A stretch of 64,000 nucleotides of DNA from Mesorhizobium sp. (GCA_004017275.1 SAKE01000005.1:186001-250000), one strand, 5' to 3'; shown: positions 13,468 through 23,531, numbered from the stretch's first letter. A program made the numbers and translations. Notes: generated from the letters alone by a model not told the origin.

Positions 13468-14094
13468 ATGAGCATTTTGCAGAAGCTGGTGCTTGCCTCG
13501 GGTTCGCCGCGCCGGATCGAGCTCTTGCAGCAGGCCGGCATCGAGCCGGACCGCGTGCTGCCGGCCGATATCGACGAAACGCCGCTGCGTGCCGAGCATC
13601 CGCGCTCGCTGGCCAAGCGGCTGTCGAAGGAAAAGGCCGAGAAGGCGTTCGCCTCGCTGACAAGCGAAGCCGATCACATGCCCAGCTTCGTGCTGGCCGC
13701 CGACACGGTGGTCGCGGTCGGACGACGCATCCTGCCCAAGGCCGAGACCCTCGACGACGCGGCCAACTGCCTCGGGCTCTTGTCCGGCCGTTCGCACCGG
13801 GTCTATTCCGGCATCTGCCTGATCACGCCGGGCGGCAAGCTGCGCCAGCGGCTGGTCGAGACGCGGGTGCGCTTCAAGCGGCTGCCGCGCGAGGAGATCG
13901 ACGCCTATGTCGCTTCGGGCGAATGGCGCGGTAAGGCCGGCGGCTACGCCGTCCAGGGTCTGGCCGGCGCTTTCGTCATCAAGCTGGTCGGTTCCTACAC
14001 CAACATCGTCGGCCTGCCGCTGTATGAGACCGTCGCGCTGTTGAGCGGCGAAGGCTTCAAGTTCCATCAGAACTGGTTGTCCGCGCGGCCATGA
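13468..14094 (+). CDS. maf: Maf-like nucleoside triphosphate pyrophosphatase
   Basis: Hydrolyses non-canonical or canonical pyrimidine/methylated nucleoside triphosphates to monophosphates, a house-cleaning role linked to septum control. 208 residues with the N-terminal family motif [17 protein letters not shown], the central [17 protein letters not shown] and [16 protein letters not shown], and a C-terminal [11 protein letters not shown] and [11 protein letters not shown]. Length and motifs are complete. It overlaps the start of yacG by four bases (ATGA), so the two are translationally coupled. Confidence 0.96.
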   Translation: MSILQKLVLASGSPRRIELLQQAGIEPDRVLPADIDETPLRAEHPRSLAKRLSKEKAEKAFASLTSEADHMPSFVLAADTVVAVGRRILPKAETLDDAANCLGLLSGRSHRVYSGICLITPGGKLRQRLVETRVRFKRLPREEIDAYVASGEWRGKAGGYAVQGLAGAFVIKLVGSYTNIVGLPLYETVALLSGEGFKFHQNWLSARP

Positions 14095-14288
14095 GTGTGG
14101 ACGATAAGGTCACGCCCCTGCGGCCCAAGCGCCCTTGCCCCGAATGCGGCAAGCCGTCGGCGCGCGACACCTATCCGTTCTGCTCGACGCGCTGCAAGGA
14201 CATCGACCTCAACCGCTGGCTGAAGGGCGCCTATGTCATCAAGGCCCGCGACGACGAGGACGAGGCGGATACCGACGATCAGAAATGA
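14091..14288 (+). CDS. yacG: DNA gyrase inhibitor / zinc-binding protein YacG
   Basis: A 65-residue protein with the four-cysteine zinc site CPECGK ... FCSTRCKD and the following [12 protein letters not shown] that define YacG, which binds GyrB and inhibits gyrase in E. coli. The C-terminal tail is acidic ([12 protein letters not shown]), typical for alphaproteobacterial members. Overlaps maf by four bases; the convergent alpha-galactosidase gene ends 12 bases beyond its stop. Confidence 0.95.
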   Translation: MSVDDKVTPLRPKRPCPECGKPSARDTYPFCSTRCKDIDLNRWLKGAYVIKARDDEDEADTDDQK

Positions 14289-14300
14289 CCGCGAGGCCGG

Positions 14301-15671
14301 TCACGCTGCCTCGTTCTTACGCCCCACGCGCGCCCAGCCAGGCAGCCAGTCGCCGTGAGCGGCCAAGAGATCATCGACCAGTGACCAGATCTGGTCGAGA
14401 TCGAGCTCGGCTGATGTGTGCGGGTCCATCATCGCCGCATGATAGATGTGTTCGCGGTTCTCCGTCATCAGCGCCCGCACCGTCAGTTCCTGCACGTTGA
14501 TGTTGGTGCGGATCAGCGCGGTCAATTGCGGCGGCAGGTCGCCAATATAGGTCGGCTGGATGCCGGAAGCATCGACCAGGCACGGCACCTCGGCGGCACA
14601 ATCCCGGGGCAGCGAGGTGATGCAGCCATTGTTGCGGACATTGCCGTAGATCACCGACGGCTCGCCGGTCCAGACCGAATTCATGATCGAGGAGGCATAT
14701 TCCCGGGACTGCTCGACCTCGATGCGATCGGCCGAACGATAGGCCTCAGCCTGCCCCTTCCAGCGCTCGATCTGTTCGATGCAGCGCTTGGGATATTCGT
14801 CCAGCGGGATGCCGTATTTCTCGATCAGGTCCGGGCGGCCGTCCTTGATGAAATAGGGCGTGTATTCGGCGAAATGTTCCGAGCTTTCGGTGACGAAATA
14901 GCCGAGCCTGGTCAGCATCTCGTAGCGCACCTTGTTGGGACAGCGCGGGTTCCAGCCGGGCTTGGGCGCCCGGCCCTCGCGATAGGCACGCACGAGATCG
15001 GGATAGAGGTTGCGATAAGAACCGTCCGGCTGGCGATGCTCGAACTTCAGGTAAAAGGCCATATGGTTGATGCCGGCCGAGCGATACCGGATCTCCTCGT
15101 AGGGAAGGTCGAGGTCGTGCGCAAGCTCCATTGCGGTGCCCTGCACCGAATGGCAGAGGCCGACCTGCCTGATCTCAGGATATTTCTCCGATATCGCCCA
15201 GGTGTTGATCGCCATCGGGTTGACATATTGCAGCATGATCGCCTGCGGGCAGACGGCGAGCATGTCCTCGCAGACCTTCCACAGATGCGGCACGGTCCTC
15301 AGGCCGCGCATGATGCCGCCGACGCCGAGTGTGTCGGCGATCGTCTGGCGCAGGCCGTATTTCTTGGGCACTTCGAAGTCGGTGACCGTGCACGGCTCAT
15401 AGCCGCCGATCTGGAAGGCGACGACGACGAAATCGGCGCCGGCCAGCGCCTTGCGCTGGTCCGAATGGGTCTCGGTCTTCGCCTTGACGCCGAGTGTCGC
15501 GATCAGCTTGTTGACGACGATGGCGCTCTCTTCCAGCCGCTGCGGATTGATGTCCATCAGCGCGATCGTCGCGCTGGAAAGCGACGGGCGTTGCAGCACG
15601 TCGCCGACAATGTTCTTCATGAACACCGTCGAGCCGGCGCCGATGAACGTGATCTTGGGATTTCTTGCCAT
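14301..15671 (-). CDS. agaL2: Alpha-galactosidase, glycoside hydrolase family 4 (distal copy)
   Basis: Hydrolyses alpha-galactosides by the GH4 redox mechanism, which needs NAD+ and Mn2+. 456 residues: an N-terminal Rossmann turn (ITFIGAGSTVF, from residue 7), QYVNPMAIN, the metal ligands Cys173 (GLCHSVQG) and His203 (GINHMAF) at the positions typical of GH4 alpha-galactosidases. The ATG at 15671 has GGAGG five bases ahead; a longer frame starting 15686 would read through that ribosome site. It is the last gene of the agp operon, 19 bases after the ATP-binding gene, as agaL2 is in Sinorhizobium meliloti. It acts in the cytoplasm on sugars brought in by AgpABCD. Confidence 0.9.
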   Translation of the reverse strand: MARNPKITFIGAGSTVFMKNIVGDVLQRPSLSSATIALMDINPQRLEESAIVVNKLIATLGVKAKTETHSDQRKALAGADFVVVAFQIGGYEPCTVTDFEVPKKYGLRQTIADTLGVGGIMRGLRTVPHLWKVCEDMLAVCPQAIMLQYVNPMAINTWAISEKYPEIRQVGLCHSVQGTAMELAHDLDLPYEEIRYRSAGINHMAFYLKFEHRQPDGSYRNLYPDLVRAYREGRAPKPGWNPRCPNKVRYEMLTRLGYFVTESSEHFAEYTPYFIKDGRPDLIEKYGIPLDEYPKRCIEQIERWKGQAEAYRSADRIEVEQSREYASSIMNSVWTGEPSVIYGNVRNNGCITSLPRDCAAEVPCLVDASGIQPTYIGDLPPQLTALIRTNINVQELTVRALMTENREHIYHAAMMDPHTSAELDLDQIWSLVDDLLAAHGDWLPGWARVGRKNEAA

Positions 15672-15690
15672 GCTAACCTCCGGCATATGT

Positions 15691-17358
15691 TCAGGCTACG
15701 TCGAAAGCGGCCCTGACGAGCCGTTCGGTGTAGGCGGTCTTGGGATTGGACAGGACGTCGTCGACGGGGCCCTGCTCGACGATCTTGCCGTTCTGCATGA
15801 CGATGACGCGGTGGCACAGCGCGCGCACCACCTTGAGGTCGTGCGAGATGAAGAGGTAGCTGAGGCCGCGCTCGTCCTGCAGCTTGCGCAACAGGTCGAT
15901 GATCTGTGCCTGGACGGAAAGGTCCAGCGCCGATGTCGGTTCGTCGAGCAGGATGAACTCGGGTTCGAGCGCGATGGCGCGAGCAATCGCGATGCGTTGC
16001 CGCTGGCCACCCGAGAATTCGTGCGGAAACCGTGACAGTATATCGCCCGGCATGCCGGCGCTGACCAGCGCCTCACGCACCCGCTCGACCCGCTCGCGCC
16101 GGGTTGCCCCTATGCTGTTGACGACCAGCCCTTCCTCGATGATCTGGCCGATCGTCATGCGCGGATTGAGCGAGGAGAATGGATCCTGGAAAACGATCTG
16201 CATGCGCGAACGCAGTGGCCGCATCTCGGCCCGCGACAGGCCGTGGATCGGCTTGCCGTCGAAACGAATCTCGCCACGCTTGGCGTCGATCAACCGGAGC
16301 ATGGCCTGACCGAAGGTGGTCTTGCCGGAGCCGGACTCGCCGACCAGCCCCAGCGTCTCATGGCGGCAGAGGCTGAGGCTGAGATCGTCGACGGCGACCA
16401 ACTCTCGCCAATCCGGCTTCAGGAAGGTGCCGTGGCGCAGCATGAATGAGACGCGCACGCCGCTGGCTTCGAGGATGGTGCCGCAGCCGTCAGGGAGCGG
16501 TTTCGGCTGCCCGTGCGGCTCGGAAGCCAGCAGCCGCCTCGTATAGGGATGCCGCGGATCGGCGAAAAGCCGTTCGGTGACGTTGTGCTCGCACATTTCG
16601 CCATGCTGCATGACATAGACGTAGTCAGAGAACTGGCGCACCACGGTCAGGTCGTGGGTGATCAGGATCACCGCCATGCGCAGCTCTTTCTGCAGGCTGC
16701 GGATCAAGTTCAGGATCTGCGCCTGGACGGTGACATCGAGCGCCGTGGTCGGCTCATCGGCTATCAGCACGTCGGGATTGTTGGCCAGCGCCATGGCGAT
16801 CATCACCCGCTGGCGTTGCCCGCCAGATAGCTGGTGCGGATATTGCTTGAGCCGCGCGGCAGGATCGGGAATCTGCACATGTTGCAGAAGTTCCAGTGCG
16901 CGCGCCCAGGCCTGTTTGCGGCCGACCTTGCGATGCACCCTGATCGCCTCGACGATCTGGCTGCCGACCGTATAGATCGGGTTGAGCGAGCTCATCGGCT
17001 CTTGAAAGATCATCGAGATGCGGTTGCCGCGCAGCTTGCGCCTGGCACTCTCTGGATATTTCAGGATGTTTTGCCCGTCATAGCAGACGCTCGATCCGGG
17101 CGACACCGTGGCGCGCCGCGACAGCAGTCCCATGACGGTGCGTGCCGTCACCGACTTGCCGGAACCGGATTCCCCGACGATCGCTATCGTCTCGCCGCGA
17201 TAGAGCTGGAACGAGATGTCCTTGACCGCCTCGACGACGCCATGCTCGACCTTGAAGGCCACGGCGACATTGCGGGCGTCGATGACGGGCTGGTCTTGGC
17301 GTCCGTCGTGGTCGTGACGGACGATTGGTGCGAAGGATTCGGCGAGCGCGACGGACAT
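15691..17358 (-). CDS. agpD: ABC transporter ATP-binding protein with two fused ATPase domains (alpha-galactoside uptake)
   Basis: Energises the alpha-galactoside importer. 555 residues carrying two complete nucleotide-binding domains in one chain, equal to a DppD-DppF fusion. First domain: Walker A GESGSGKS (residues 62-69), signature LSGGQRQR, Walker B LIADEPTTALD. Second domain: GESGSGKTT, FSGGQRQR, ILLDEPTSALD. I chose the ATG at 17358, eight bases after GAGG, over a GTG nine bases upstream. It lies between the permease gene (10 bases) and agaL2 (19 bases). The transporter belongs to the oligopeptide/dipeptide class although its cargo is a sugar. Confidence 0.9.
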   Translation of the reverse strand: MSVALAESFAPIVRHDHDGRQDQPVIDARNVAVAFKVEHGVVEAVKDISFQLYRGETIAIVGESGSGKSVTARTVMGLLSRRATVSPGSSVCYDGQNILKYPESARRKLRGNRISMIFQEPMSSLNPIYTVGSQIVEAIRVHRKVGRKQAWARALELLQHVQIPDPAARLKQYPHQLSGGQRQRVMIAMALANNPDVLIADEPTTALDVTVQAQILNLIRSLQKELRMAVILITHDLTVVRQFSDYVYVMQHGEMCEHNVTERLFADPRHPYTRRLLASEPHGQPKPLPDGCGTILEASGVRVSFMLRHGTFLKPDWRELVAVDDLSLSLCRHETLGLVGESGSGKTTFGQAMLRLIDAKRGEIRFDGKPIHGLSRAEMRPLRSRMQIVFQDPFSSLNPRMTIGQIIEEGLVVNSIGATRRERVERVREALVSAGMPGDILSRFPHEFSGGQRQRIAIARAIALEPEFILLDEPTSALDLSVQAQIIDLLRKLQDERGLSYLFISHDLKVVRALCHRVIVMQNGKIVEQGPVDDVLSNPKTAYTERLVRAAFDVA

Positions 17359-17368
17359 CTGTGCCACC

Positions 17369-18508
17369 TCAGTAGGGGTCTACGGCGTCACGCAGGCCAT
17401 CGCCCAGCGCGTTGAAGGCAAAGACGGTGACGAGCACGAAACCGACCGGCGACAGGATCCAGGGATAGGTGCCGATGACGGAATAGGTCGCGGTGTCCTG
17501 CAGCATCAGGCCCCACGAGATCAGCGGCGGCTTGACGGCGAAGCCGAGGAAACCGAGGAAGGATTCGAGCAGCACCACCGTCGGGATCGCCAGCGTCACG
17601 GCGACGATCACATGGCTCATCACATTGGGGAAGATGTGCTGCATGATGATGCGCCGGTCGGTGGCGCCGACCGCCATGGCGGCGCGTACATATTCGATCC
17701 GCGCCAGCGCCAGAGTCTTGCCGCGCACTTCGCGCGACATCTGCGCCCAGCCCAACGCCGACATGACGATGATGACGAAAGCCAGGAAGACGTTGGTGGG
17801 AGCGGTGACCGGGATCAGCGTCGTCAGCGCCAGATAGAGCGGCAGCTGCGGAAAGGCGAGCACCAGTTCGACGAACCGTTGCATCCAAACGTCGAACCTA
17901 CCGCCGAAATAGCCGGAGACCATGCCGACGGTGGTGCCGATGACGGTGATGATGAAGACGACCGTCAGCGCGATCATCAGCGAGACACGCGAACCGTGGA
18001 TAGCGCGCGACAGCACGTCGCGGCCGAACTTGTCGGTGCCGAGAAAATGCACCGGCTGGCCGTCCAGCGAGCCGAACAGATGACGGTCCGCGGGCAACAG
18101 CCCGAACAGCTTGTAGGGCGCGCCATGCACGAAGAAGCCAAGCAGCCTCGGATTGTCGTAGTCGGGACCGACGACGGGTTGAAAAGTGACCGGATCGAGG
18201 TCCGCCGAATCGGCCAGCGCATAGACCCTCGGCCGCGCGACAAAGCTGCCGTCCTTGTCATGGAAGCTTGGCAGCTGCGGCGGAGCGAAACCGACATCCG
18301 TGACCTTCGGGTCCATTGGCGCGATGAACTCGGCGAACACGGCCATCACCAGCAGAAGCACGACCAGCCAGAGTCCGGCCATGCCGGTCCAGGAGCGCTT
18401 CAGCCGACGCCAGACAAGCGCGATGTAGCTTTCGTTGCCACGCGCCGGTTTGGCGACGATGGGTTTTTCAGCCGGCAGCGGTGGAGGGGATGGATCGCGC
18501 GCCAACAT
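17369..18508 (-). CDS. agpC: ABC transporter permease, DppC type (alpha-galactoside uptake)
   Basis: Inner-membrane permease of the oligopeptide class, 379 residues. A first membrane helix follows the cytoplasmic N-terminus (MAGLWLVVLLLVMAVFAEF), then a large periplasmic insert of about 120 residues, then a five-helix core with the coupling-loop EAA motif seen around YVRAAMAVGATDRRIIMQHIFPN. The long insert between helix 1 and the core is typical of some sugar-importing members. Its ATG comes directly after the TAG of the preceding permease with no gap, so the two are probably made in equal amounts. Confidence 0.88.
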   Translation of the reverse strand: MLARDPSPPPLPAEKPIVAKPARGNESYIALVWRRLKRSWTGMAGLWLVVLLLVMAVFAEFIAPMDPKVTDVGFAPPQLPSFHDKDGSFVARPRVYALADSADLDPVTFQPVVGPDYDNPRLLGFFVHGAPYKLFGLLPADRHLFGSLDGQPVHFLGTDKFGRDVLSRAIHGSRVSLMIALTVVFIITVIGTTVGMVSGYFGGRFDVWMQRFVELVLAFPQLPLYLALTTLIPVTAPTNVFLAFVIIVMSALGWAQMSREVRGKTLALARIEYVRAAMAVGATDRRIIMQHIFPNVMSHVIVAVTLAIPTVVLLESFLGFLGFAVKPPLISWGLMLQDTATYSVIGTYPWILSPVGFVLVTVFAFNALGDGLRDAVDPY

Positions 18509-19516
18509 CTAACGCTCCCCGAACTGGCGGACGCGCGGATCGAGCAGGACGAGCAGCATGTCGGCGATGATGTTGCCGACGATCAGCGTCGCCGACAGGA
18601 CCATCATGAAGGTGGCGGTGACATAGACGTCGCCGACGGCCATGGAGCCGACGATTGCCGGGCCGACGGTCGGCAGCGCGAAGATGATCGCCGTCTCGAT
18701 CTCGCCGGTCAGCATGTAGGGCAGCACCACGCCTTGATACATGACGAGCGGGTGCAGCGCGTTGGGCACGGCGTGGCGCATGACGACGGCGGCGCCGGTC
18801 AGCCCCTTGGCCCTGGCCGTCTCGACATATTGCGCGTTCAGCGTGTCGAGAAGATTGCCGCGCATGACGCGCATATTGTAGGCGAGGCCGCCGAAGGTGG
18901 CGATCGCCACGACCGGCCAGACATGCTTGACGAGGTCGACGAATTTGGCCCACGACCACGGCGCACCGCCATATTGCGGCGAGAAGAAGCTGCCGATCTC
19001 CGATACGTTGAACTGGAAGACCAGGAGATAGACGATGATCAGCGCCATCAAGAAGCGCGGCACCGTCATGCCGAGGAAGGAGATGGCCGACAGTGTCGAG
19101 TCGATCCAGGTGTATTGCCGGGTCGCCGCCCATATGCCGAATGTGATGCCAAGCACCGAGGCGAGCAGATGGCAGACCAGCGCCAGAAGGAGGGTGCGCG
19201 GCAGACGCTCGCCGACCACATCTGCGACCGGTTTGTTGTAGTAGAGGCTGTAGCCGAAATCGCCGCGGGTGATGATGCCGCCGATCCAGTTGACATACTG
19301 CACGGGCAGCGGCTTATCGAGGCCATGCTCGATGCGATAGGCTTGGGCTTGCGCGTCGGCCTCGGCAAAGGAGGCTCCACCCTGGTTGATCGCCTGCGAG
19401 CGGATGTAATCGGCATAGTCGCCCGGCGGCGCCTGGATGATGGCGAAGGTGACCAGGCTCAGAATGGCGAGAACCGGTATTGCCGACGCTATGCGCGTGA
19501 GCAGGAATCGCAACAT
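18509..19516 (-). CDS. agpB: ABC transporter permease, DppB type (alpha-galactoside uptake)
   Basis: Inner-membrane permease of 335 residues that pairs with the following permease. An N-terminal helix (LLTRIASAIPVLAILSLVTFAII), a periplasmic region of about 70 residues, and core helices with the family's coupling motif QYVETARAKGLTGAAVVMRHAVPNAL. It starts 128 bases after the binding-protein stop; that gap contains a strong hairpin. Named from position and family in the agp locus. Confidence 0.88.
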   Translation of the reverse strand: MLRFLLTRIASAIPVLAILSLVTFAIIQAPPGDYADYIRSQAINQGGASFAEADAQAQAYRIEHGLDKPLPVQYVNWIGGIITRGDFGYSLYYNKPVADVVGERLPRTLLLALVCHLLASVLGITFGIWAATRQYTWIDSTLSAISFLGMTVPRFLMALIIVYLLVFQFNVSEIGSFFSPQYGGAPWSWAKFVDLVKHVWPVVAIATFGGLAYNMRVMRGNLLDTLNAQYVETARAKGLTGAAVVMRHAVPNALHPLVMYQGVVLPYMLTGEIETAIIFALPTVGPAIVGSMAVGDVYVTATFMMVLSATLIVGNIIADMLLVLLDPRVRQFGER

Positions 19517-19579
19517 GGACGGTTCGTTTCCTTGTCTCGCCGATCGCGCCCTTTGGTTGCGTCCGGAGGTTGGTTTTGT

Positions 19580-19604
19580 CCGGCCGCGCCAGCGGCGCGA
19601 CCGG
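19580..19604 (-). other. RNA hairpin between agpA and agpB
   Basis: On the transcribed (minus) strand, an 11-base-pair stem CCGGUCGCGCC / GGCGCGGCCGG closes a GCU loop. One pair is G-U on this strand, where the other strand would have an A-C mismatch, so the structure favours the operon's mRNA. No U-tract follows, which argues for an mRNA-protecting or partial-stop element and against a full terminator. It would help keep the binding protein more abundant than the membrane subunits. Confidence 0.7.
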
Positions 19605-19644
19605 AATTCTCTCAGTCAGGGAGGTAAACCTAATTCATCGGACC

Positions 19645-21729
19645 CTAGTTCATCGGCCCCTTGTCTCCGGGTTTTCCGGGAAGCTCGTCAGGGAACAATT
19701 CGTATTTCGCCTGCTTGTCGGACGCGACAAAGACCCGTTCACGGACGATCGAATCCTCGGCCCAGTTGAACATGAAGATCGGCGTGCCCTGCGGAATGTT
19801 CGAGAAGCGCTTGTTGACGATCAGCGCGCCGGGATATTCCGTGAGGCCGACATTGTAGATGTGCTCCGTCGAGATCTTCTGGAATTGTTTCATCAGGCTC
19901 GCACGCTGGTCGTTGTCCTCAGACGAAACGAACTTGTTGACGATGTCGACCAGGTCCTTTTCGAACGGCATCACATCGACCTCGCCGTTTTCCGGCGCAC
20001 GATGGTCCCAGCTGGTGCGTGGACCGACCGGGGCAAGTTGCTCGGTGTTCTGCACCACCGAGGTCAGTTCCTGGTCGTTGCGCCGGACCAGCCAGTCGAA
20101 GCGGCCTGAATATTGGGACGCGTCGCGCTGGGTGCCGTTGAGGCCGTTGAGCACGACCCGAAGCCCGAGCTTTTCCATCTGGCCGACAACACCTTCGGCA
20201 AGGCTCTTGTCTGTCGTGTAGTCGTTGTTGACCAGCATCACGATCTCGACATTCTTGCCGCCGGCGGTGCCGGAAGGGAAATTCACGAAGCCGTCGCCAT
20301 CCGTATCCTTGAGGCCGGCCTTGGCAAGTTCCGCCTTGGCGCCCTCGATGTCGAAGGGGTAGTAGACGGTCGAATCGCGGTCATAGAAGCTGGTGCCCGA
20401 CGACAGGCCGCCGGGATAGATGGCGGTGAACGGCCCCTTGACCAGCGAGTCGCCGAGCGCCTTGCGGTCGAGCGCCATGGTGACGGCCTTGCGGAAATCC
20501 TCGTTGCGGTTCAGCTCCCGGATCGCCTGACCGCGCTCGTCCGGGTTGCCCCAGCCATTGGCGGAAAAATTAAACCGCAAATTGTAGCCGATGAGCCGCG
20601 GGCCGAAGGCAAGCCGGGCCGGCGCGTTCGCCTCCGCCGCACGCTTCAGGGAGGCGACGAAGTTTTCCGGCTGCTCCAGATTGGAGAAGTCGGCTGCGCC
20701 GGCGACCGCCTGGACGTCGCGGTCGGCCCAGGTCGACAGCTTGTAGTGCAGTTCGTTGAGGTAGGGGAGCTGGTTGCCCTTCTCGTCGACCTTCCAGTAG
20801 TAGGGGTTGCGGCGCAGGACGATGATGTCGTCCGGCCGGTATTCGACCGGCACCCAGCCGCCCATCACCGGCATGTTCATGAATTCCGGCGGGAAGGCAT
20901 TCTTGAACTGGTCGTAGGTGTTCTTCGAATATTTCGGATGCTGCGGCTTCAGGATGTGCGCCGGGCCGGGACAGAAAGTGCCATAGGCCATCGCATAGAG
21001 ATATTGTTTCGGGAATGCATCCTTGAAGGTCCACTCGACGGTGTAGTCGTCGATCCTCTTCAGCGTCGTGCCGACGCCGAAGGTTTCCGGTGTCGCGCCG
21101 TTCAGCGGCGAGACGTTCGGATCGACGACCTCGTCGTCCCAATAGAACATGACATCATCGGCGTTGAAGGCAACGCCATCGGACCACTTCGCCCCTTCGA
21201 CCAAGTGCATGGTCAGCTTGTGGCCGTCGCTCGACCAGTCCCAGCTTTTGGCGAGGTTCGGCAGCGGCTCGGTGTCCTTGGCCTCGACCTGGAACAGCGG
21301 CGCGGTGCGCGTCAGGCATTCCGAGAGGCCGATGTCGATGCCGCCCCAGCCTTGCGTCTGGCCGGCGCCGTAATTCCAGCCTTCCGGTCGCCCGCCGATG
21401 ACATGGCGCATCGTATCGCCGTAGACGCCGATGCCGTCCTGCATGTTGCTTGTCTTGAAGACCAGGGGTTCTTTCGGCAGCCTGTCCTTCACCGGCGGCA
21501 GTTTGCCGGTCTTGACGTATTTCTCGGTGACCCAGTCGGGCTCGTGATATTCGGAGAGCGCCTTGAACTCCAGGATGGAGTCTCGCGCGACATAGTTGAT
21601 CTTGCCCTCGGCGGGGAACGGTGTCGGCGCCGGCGGAACCGTCGGCTCGGAAGCGTATGCATTGAGTGCCGAGACCGAGACGCTCAGCGCCAGTCCGGCG
21701 GCAAGGCCGATATTGTATAAATTCCTCAC
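19645..21729 (-). CDS. agpA: Periplasmic alpha-galactoside-binding protein, SBP family 5
   Basis: Solute-binding protein that delivers alpha-galactosides (melibiose, raffinose and relatives in S. meliloti) to AgpBCD. 694 residues, longer than the roughly 530 of peptide-binding DppA, with a signal peptide ending near NAYASEPTV. SBP-5 hallmarks: NLAKSWDWSSDGHKLTMHL, KWSDGVAFNADDVMFYWDD, FRKAVTMALDRKALGDSLVKG. The start is GTG at 21729 with GGGAGAGAG ahead. The identification as AgpA rests mainly on its place between two GH4 genes and permeases, the same order as in S. meliloti. Confidence 0.88.
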   Translation of the reverse strand: MRNLYNIGLAAGLALSVSVSALNAYASEPTVPPAPTPFPAEGKINYVARDSILEFKALSEYHEPDWVTEKYVKTGKLPPVKDRLPKEPLVFKTSNMQDGIGVYGDTMRHVIGGRPEGWNYGAGQTQGWGGIDIGLSECLTRTAPLFQVEAKDTEPLPNLAKSWDWSSDGHKLTMHLVEGAKWSDGVAFNADDVMFYWDDEVVDPNVSPLNGATPETFGVGTTLKRIDDYTVEWTFKDAFPKQYLYAMAYGTFCPGPAHILKPQHPKYSKNTYDQFKNAFPPEFMNMPVMGGWVPVEYRPDDIIVLRRNPYYWKVDEKGNQLPYLNELHYKLSTWADRDVQAVAGAADFSNLEQPENFVASLKRAAEANAPARLAFGPRLIGYNLRFNFSANGWGNPDERGQAIRELNRNEDFRKAVTMALDRKALGDSLVKGPFTAIYPGGLSSGTSFYDRDSTVYYPFDIEGAKAELAKAGLKDTDGDGFVNFPSGTAGGKNVEIVMLVNNDYTTDKSLAEGVVGQMEKLGLRVVLNGLNGTQRDASQYSGRFDWLVRRNDQELTSVVQNTEQLAPVGPRTSWDHRAPENGEVDVMPFEKDLVDIVNKFVSSEDNDQRASLMKQFQKISTEHIYNVGLTEYPGALIVNKRFSNIPQGTPIFMFNWAEDSIVRERVFVASDKQAKYELFPDELPGKPGDKGPMN

Positions 21730-21850
21730 TGTCTCTCTCCCTCTTGTTTGTTCCGGAGCTTTGCACCCGCTCCGCTTCTCCTCGAATTCAAACGGCTTCG
21801 TGGCAGCGGATCCGCCTCCCCTGGATCCACCATCACCGTATTATGAGGTT

Positions 21851-23317
21851 TCAGCCGGTCTGCTTCAGCGCGGCTTTTTCGGCCCGCAATTCCTCGATCG
21901 AGCGAACGCTGCGCCGTGCGGCGCCGGCCCACTCGCGGGTCTTCACCCGGGATGTCGATAGCCGCTCCCTGGCGGCTGGAACCGCATGGGCATATTGCGG
22001 CAGCCAGGCTGCCTGGGCGACGACCATTTCGTCGACCATCTGCCAGACCTCTTCCGGGGTTGAGACCGCACCGACCAGCGGGTCATGCAGCACAGCGAGC
22101 TTCAGAAGATCGATGTCGCCGGATATCGCGGCATGCACCGACATGCGCTGGACGTTGATCGAGGCGATGCAAGTGGCCGCGCAGGCTTCCGGCAGCGTGA
22201 TGCCGGCGGCCATGTTGATGCCGAAACGGTCGACGAAGCCGGGCGACTCGATGATGGCGTCCTGGGGCAGATTGGTGATCACGCCATTGTTCTTGACGTT
22301 GAAGTGGCCGCGGTAGACACGGTTGGTCTCCAGCGCCTCCAATATGTGGCTGGCATGCTCGTTGGAGCGTTTCTCGCGGTCGATCGGCTTTGACGCCGCT
22401 TCGAGGAACTGCGGATATTCCGTCTCGAACCAGTTGCGGGTTTCGGTGGAGTAGCGGAGATAGCCGCCGGTTTCACCGTGGATCCAGTCGGACATATCGA
22501 TCCAGCGCGTGATCTCGTCGGGACGTTTGCGGTACCAGGGCAGATATTCGGAAAGGTGGCCGTTGCTTTCGGTCGAATAGACGCCGAAGCGCTTCAGAAC
22601 ATCGATCCGCAGCTTCTCCTGCTTGGAATAGACCGGATGCGCCTCGAAGGCAGCCACCAGTTCGTCCTTGCCGATGGGGCGGCCGTTCAGGCGCAGGTCG
22701 ATGAACCAGGTCTGGTGGTTGATGCCGGAACAGACATAGTCGAGCTCCTGCCTGGACTTCGCGCCAAGCACCTCGGCGATCTGCTCGGCGCCGTGCTGGA
22801 CGCCGTGGCAGAGCCCGACAGTATCGACCTTGCCGTATTCGATCGCCGCCCACGTGTTCATCGCCATCGGGTTGGCGTAGTTCAGGAATTTGACGTTGGT
22901 CTCGGCGACCTCGCGTATGTCCTTGCAGAAATCCAGGATCACCGGAATGTTGCGCTGGCCATAGAGAATGCCGCCGGCACAGATCGTGTCGCCGACACAT
23001 TGGTCGATGCCGTATTTCAGGGGAATGCGGATATCGTCTGCATAGGCTTCAAGGCCGCCGACCCGCACACAGCTGATGACGTAGCGTGCACCTTCGAGCG
23101 CCTTGCGGCGGTCGGTGGTCGCCGTCACCCTGGTCGGCAATCTGTTTGCTTCGACAATCCTGTCGAGGATCGCCTTGATCATCTGAAGATTGTGCTCGCT
23201 GACATCGGTCAGCGCGAATTCGATGTCGGTAAATTCGGGCACGCACAGGATGTCGGTGAACAGTTTCTTGGTGAAGCCGACGCTGCCGGCACCGATGATA
23301 GCGATTTTGAAACTCAT
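21851..23317 (-). CDS. agaL1: Alpha-galactosidase, glycoside hydrolase family 4 (proximal copy)
   Basis: First gene of the agp operon. 488 residues: Rossmann start KIAIIGAGSVGFTKKL, NYANPMAMN, Mn ligands Cys170 (GLCHGVQHG) and His201 (GINHQTWF). It differs widely from the distal copy agaL2 (for example KLFTDILCVPEFTDIEF against the KNIVGDVLQRPSLSSATI stretch) and so is an old paralogue, perhaps with a different glycoside range. The ATG at 23317 has GAGG eight bases ahead; 29 further codons of open frame upstream are not family-like. Divergent from the AraC regulator gene across a 214-base promoter region. Confidence 0.9.
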   Translation of the reverse strand: MSFKIAIIGAGSVGFTKKLFTDILCVPEFTDIEFALTDVSEHNLQMIKAILDRIVEANRLPTRVTATTDRRKALEGARYVISCVRVGGLEAYADDIRIPLKYGIDQCVGDTICAGGILYGQRNIPVILDFCKDIREVAETNVKFLNYANPMAMNTWAAIEYGKVDTVGLCHGVQHGAEQIAEVLGAKSRQELDYVCSGINHQTWFIDLRLNGRPIGKDELVAAFEAHPVYSKQEKLRIDVLKRFGVYSTESNGHLSEYLPWYRKRPDEITRWIDMSDWIHGETGGYLRYSTETRNWFETEYPQFLEAASKPIDREKRSNEHASHILEALETNRVYRGHFNVKNNGVITNLPQDAIIESPGFVDRFGINMAAGITLPEACAATCIASINVQRMSVHAAISGDIDLLKLAVLHDPLVGAVSTPEEVWQMVDEMVVAQAAWLPQYAHAVPAARERLSTSRVKTREWAGAARRSVRSIEELRAEKAALKQTG

Positions 23318-23531
23318 CAGCCGCACCTCATTCCATTCAAATGGCAGACGGGAAATGGACAATGGGAAGTTGTAGCCACATGCCGTGACATGTATGCAGG
23401 ACAAGCCGGAATCCGGCTCGCCAACCTCCCTGTCCGCTCCTCAACTGCGGATCTCTCTCGCTTTTCGATGGGGATTATGCGCTTATTCGCGAGCGCGACC
23501 AGAGAAGGATTATGCTTTCAGGGGTAATTTT

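Noticed and set aside
17612-19627. 671-codon plus-strand open frame across agpB and agpC
   Set aside because: Antisense to two permease genes with clear family motifs; very rich in Asp, His, Arg and Gln, no domain.
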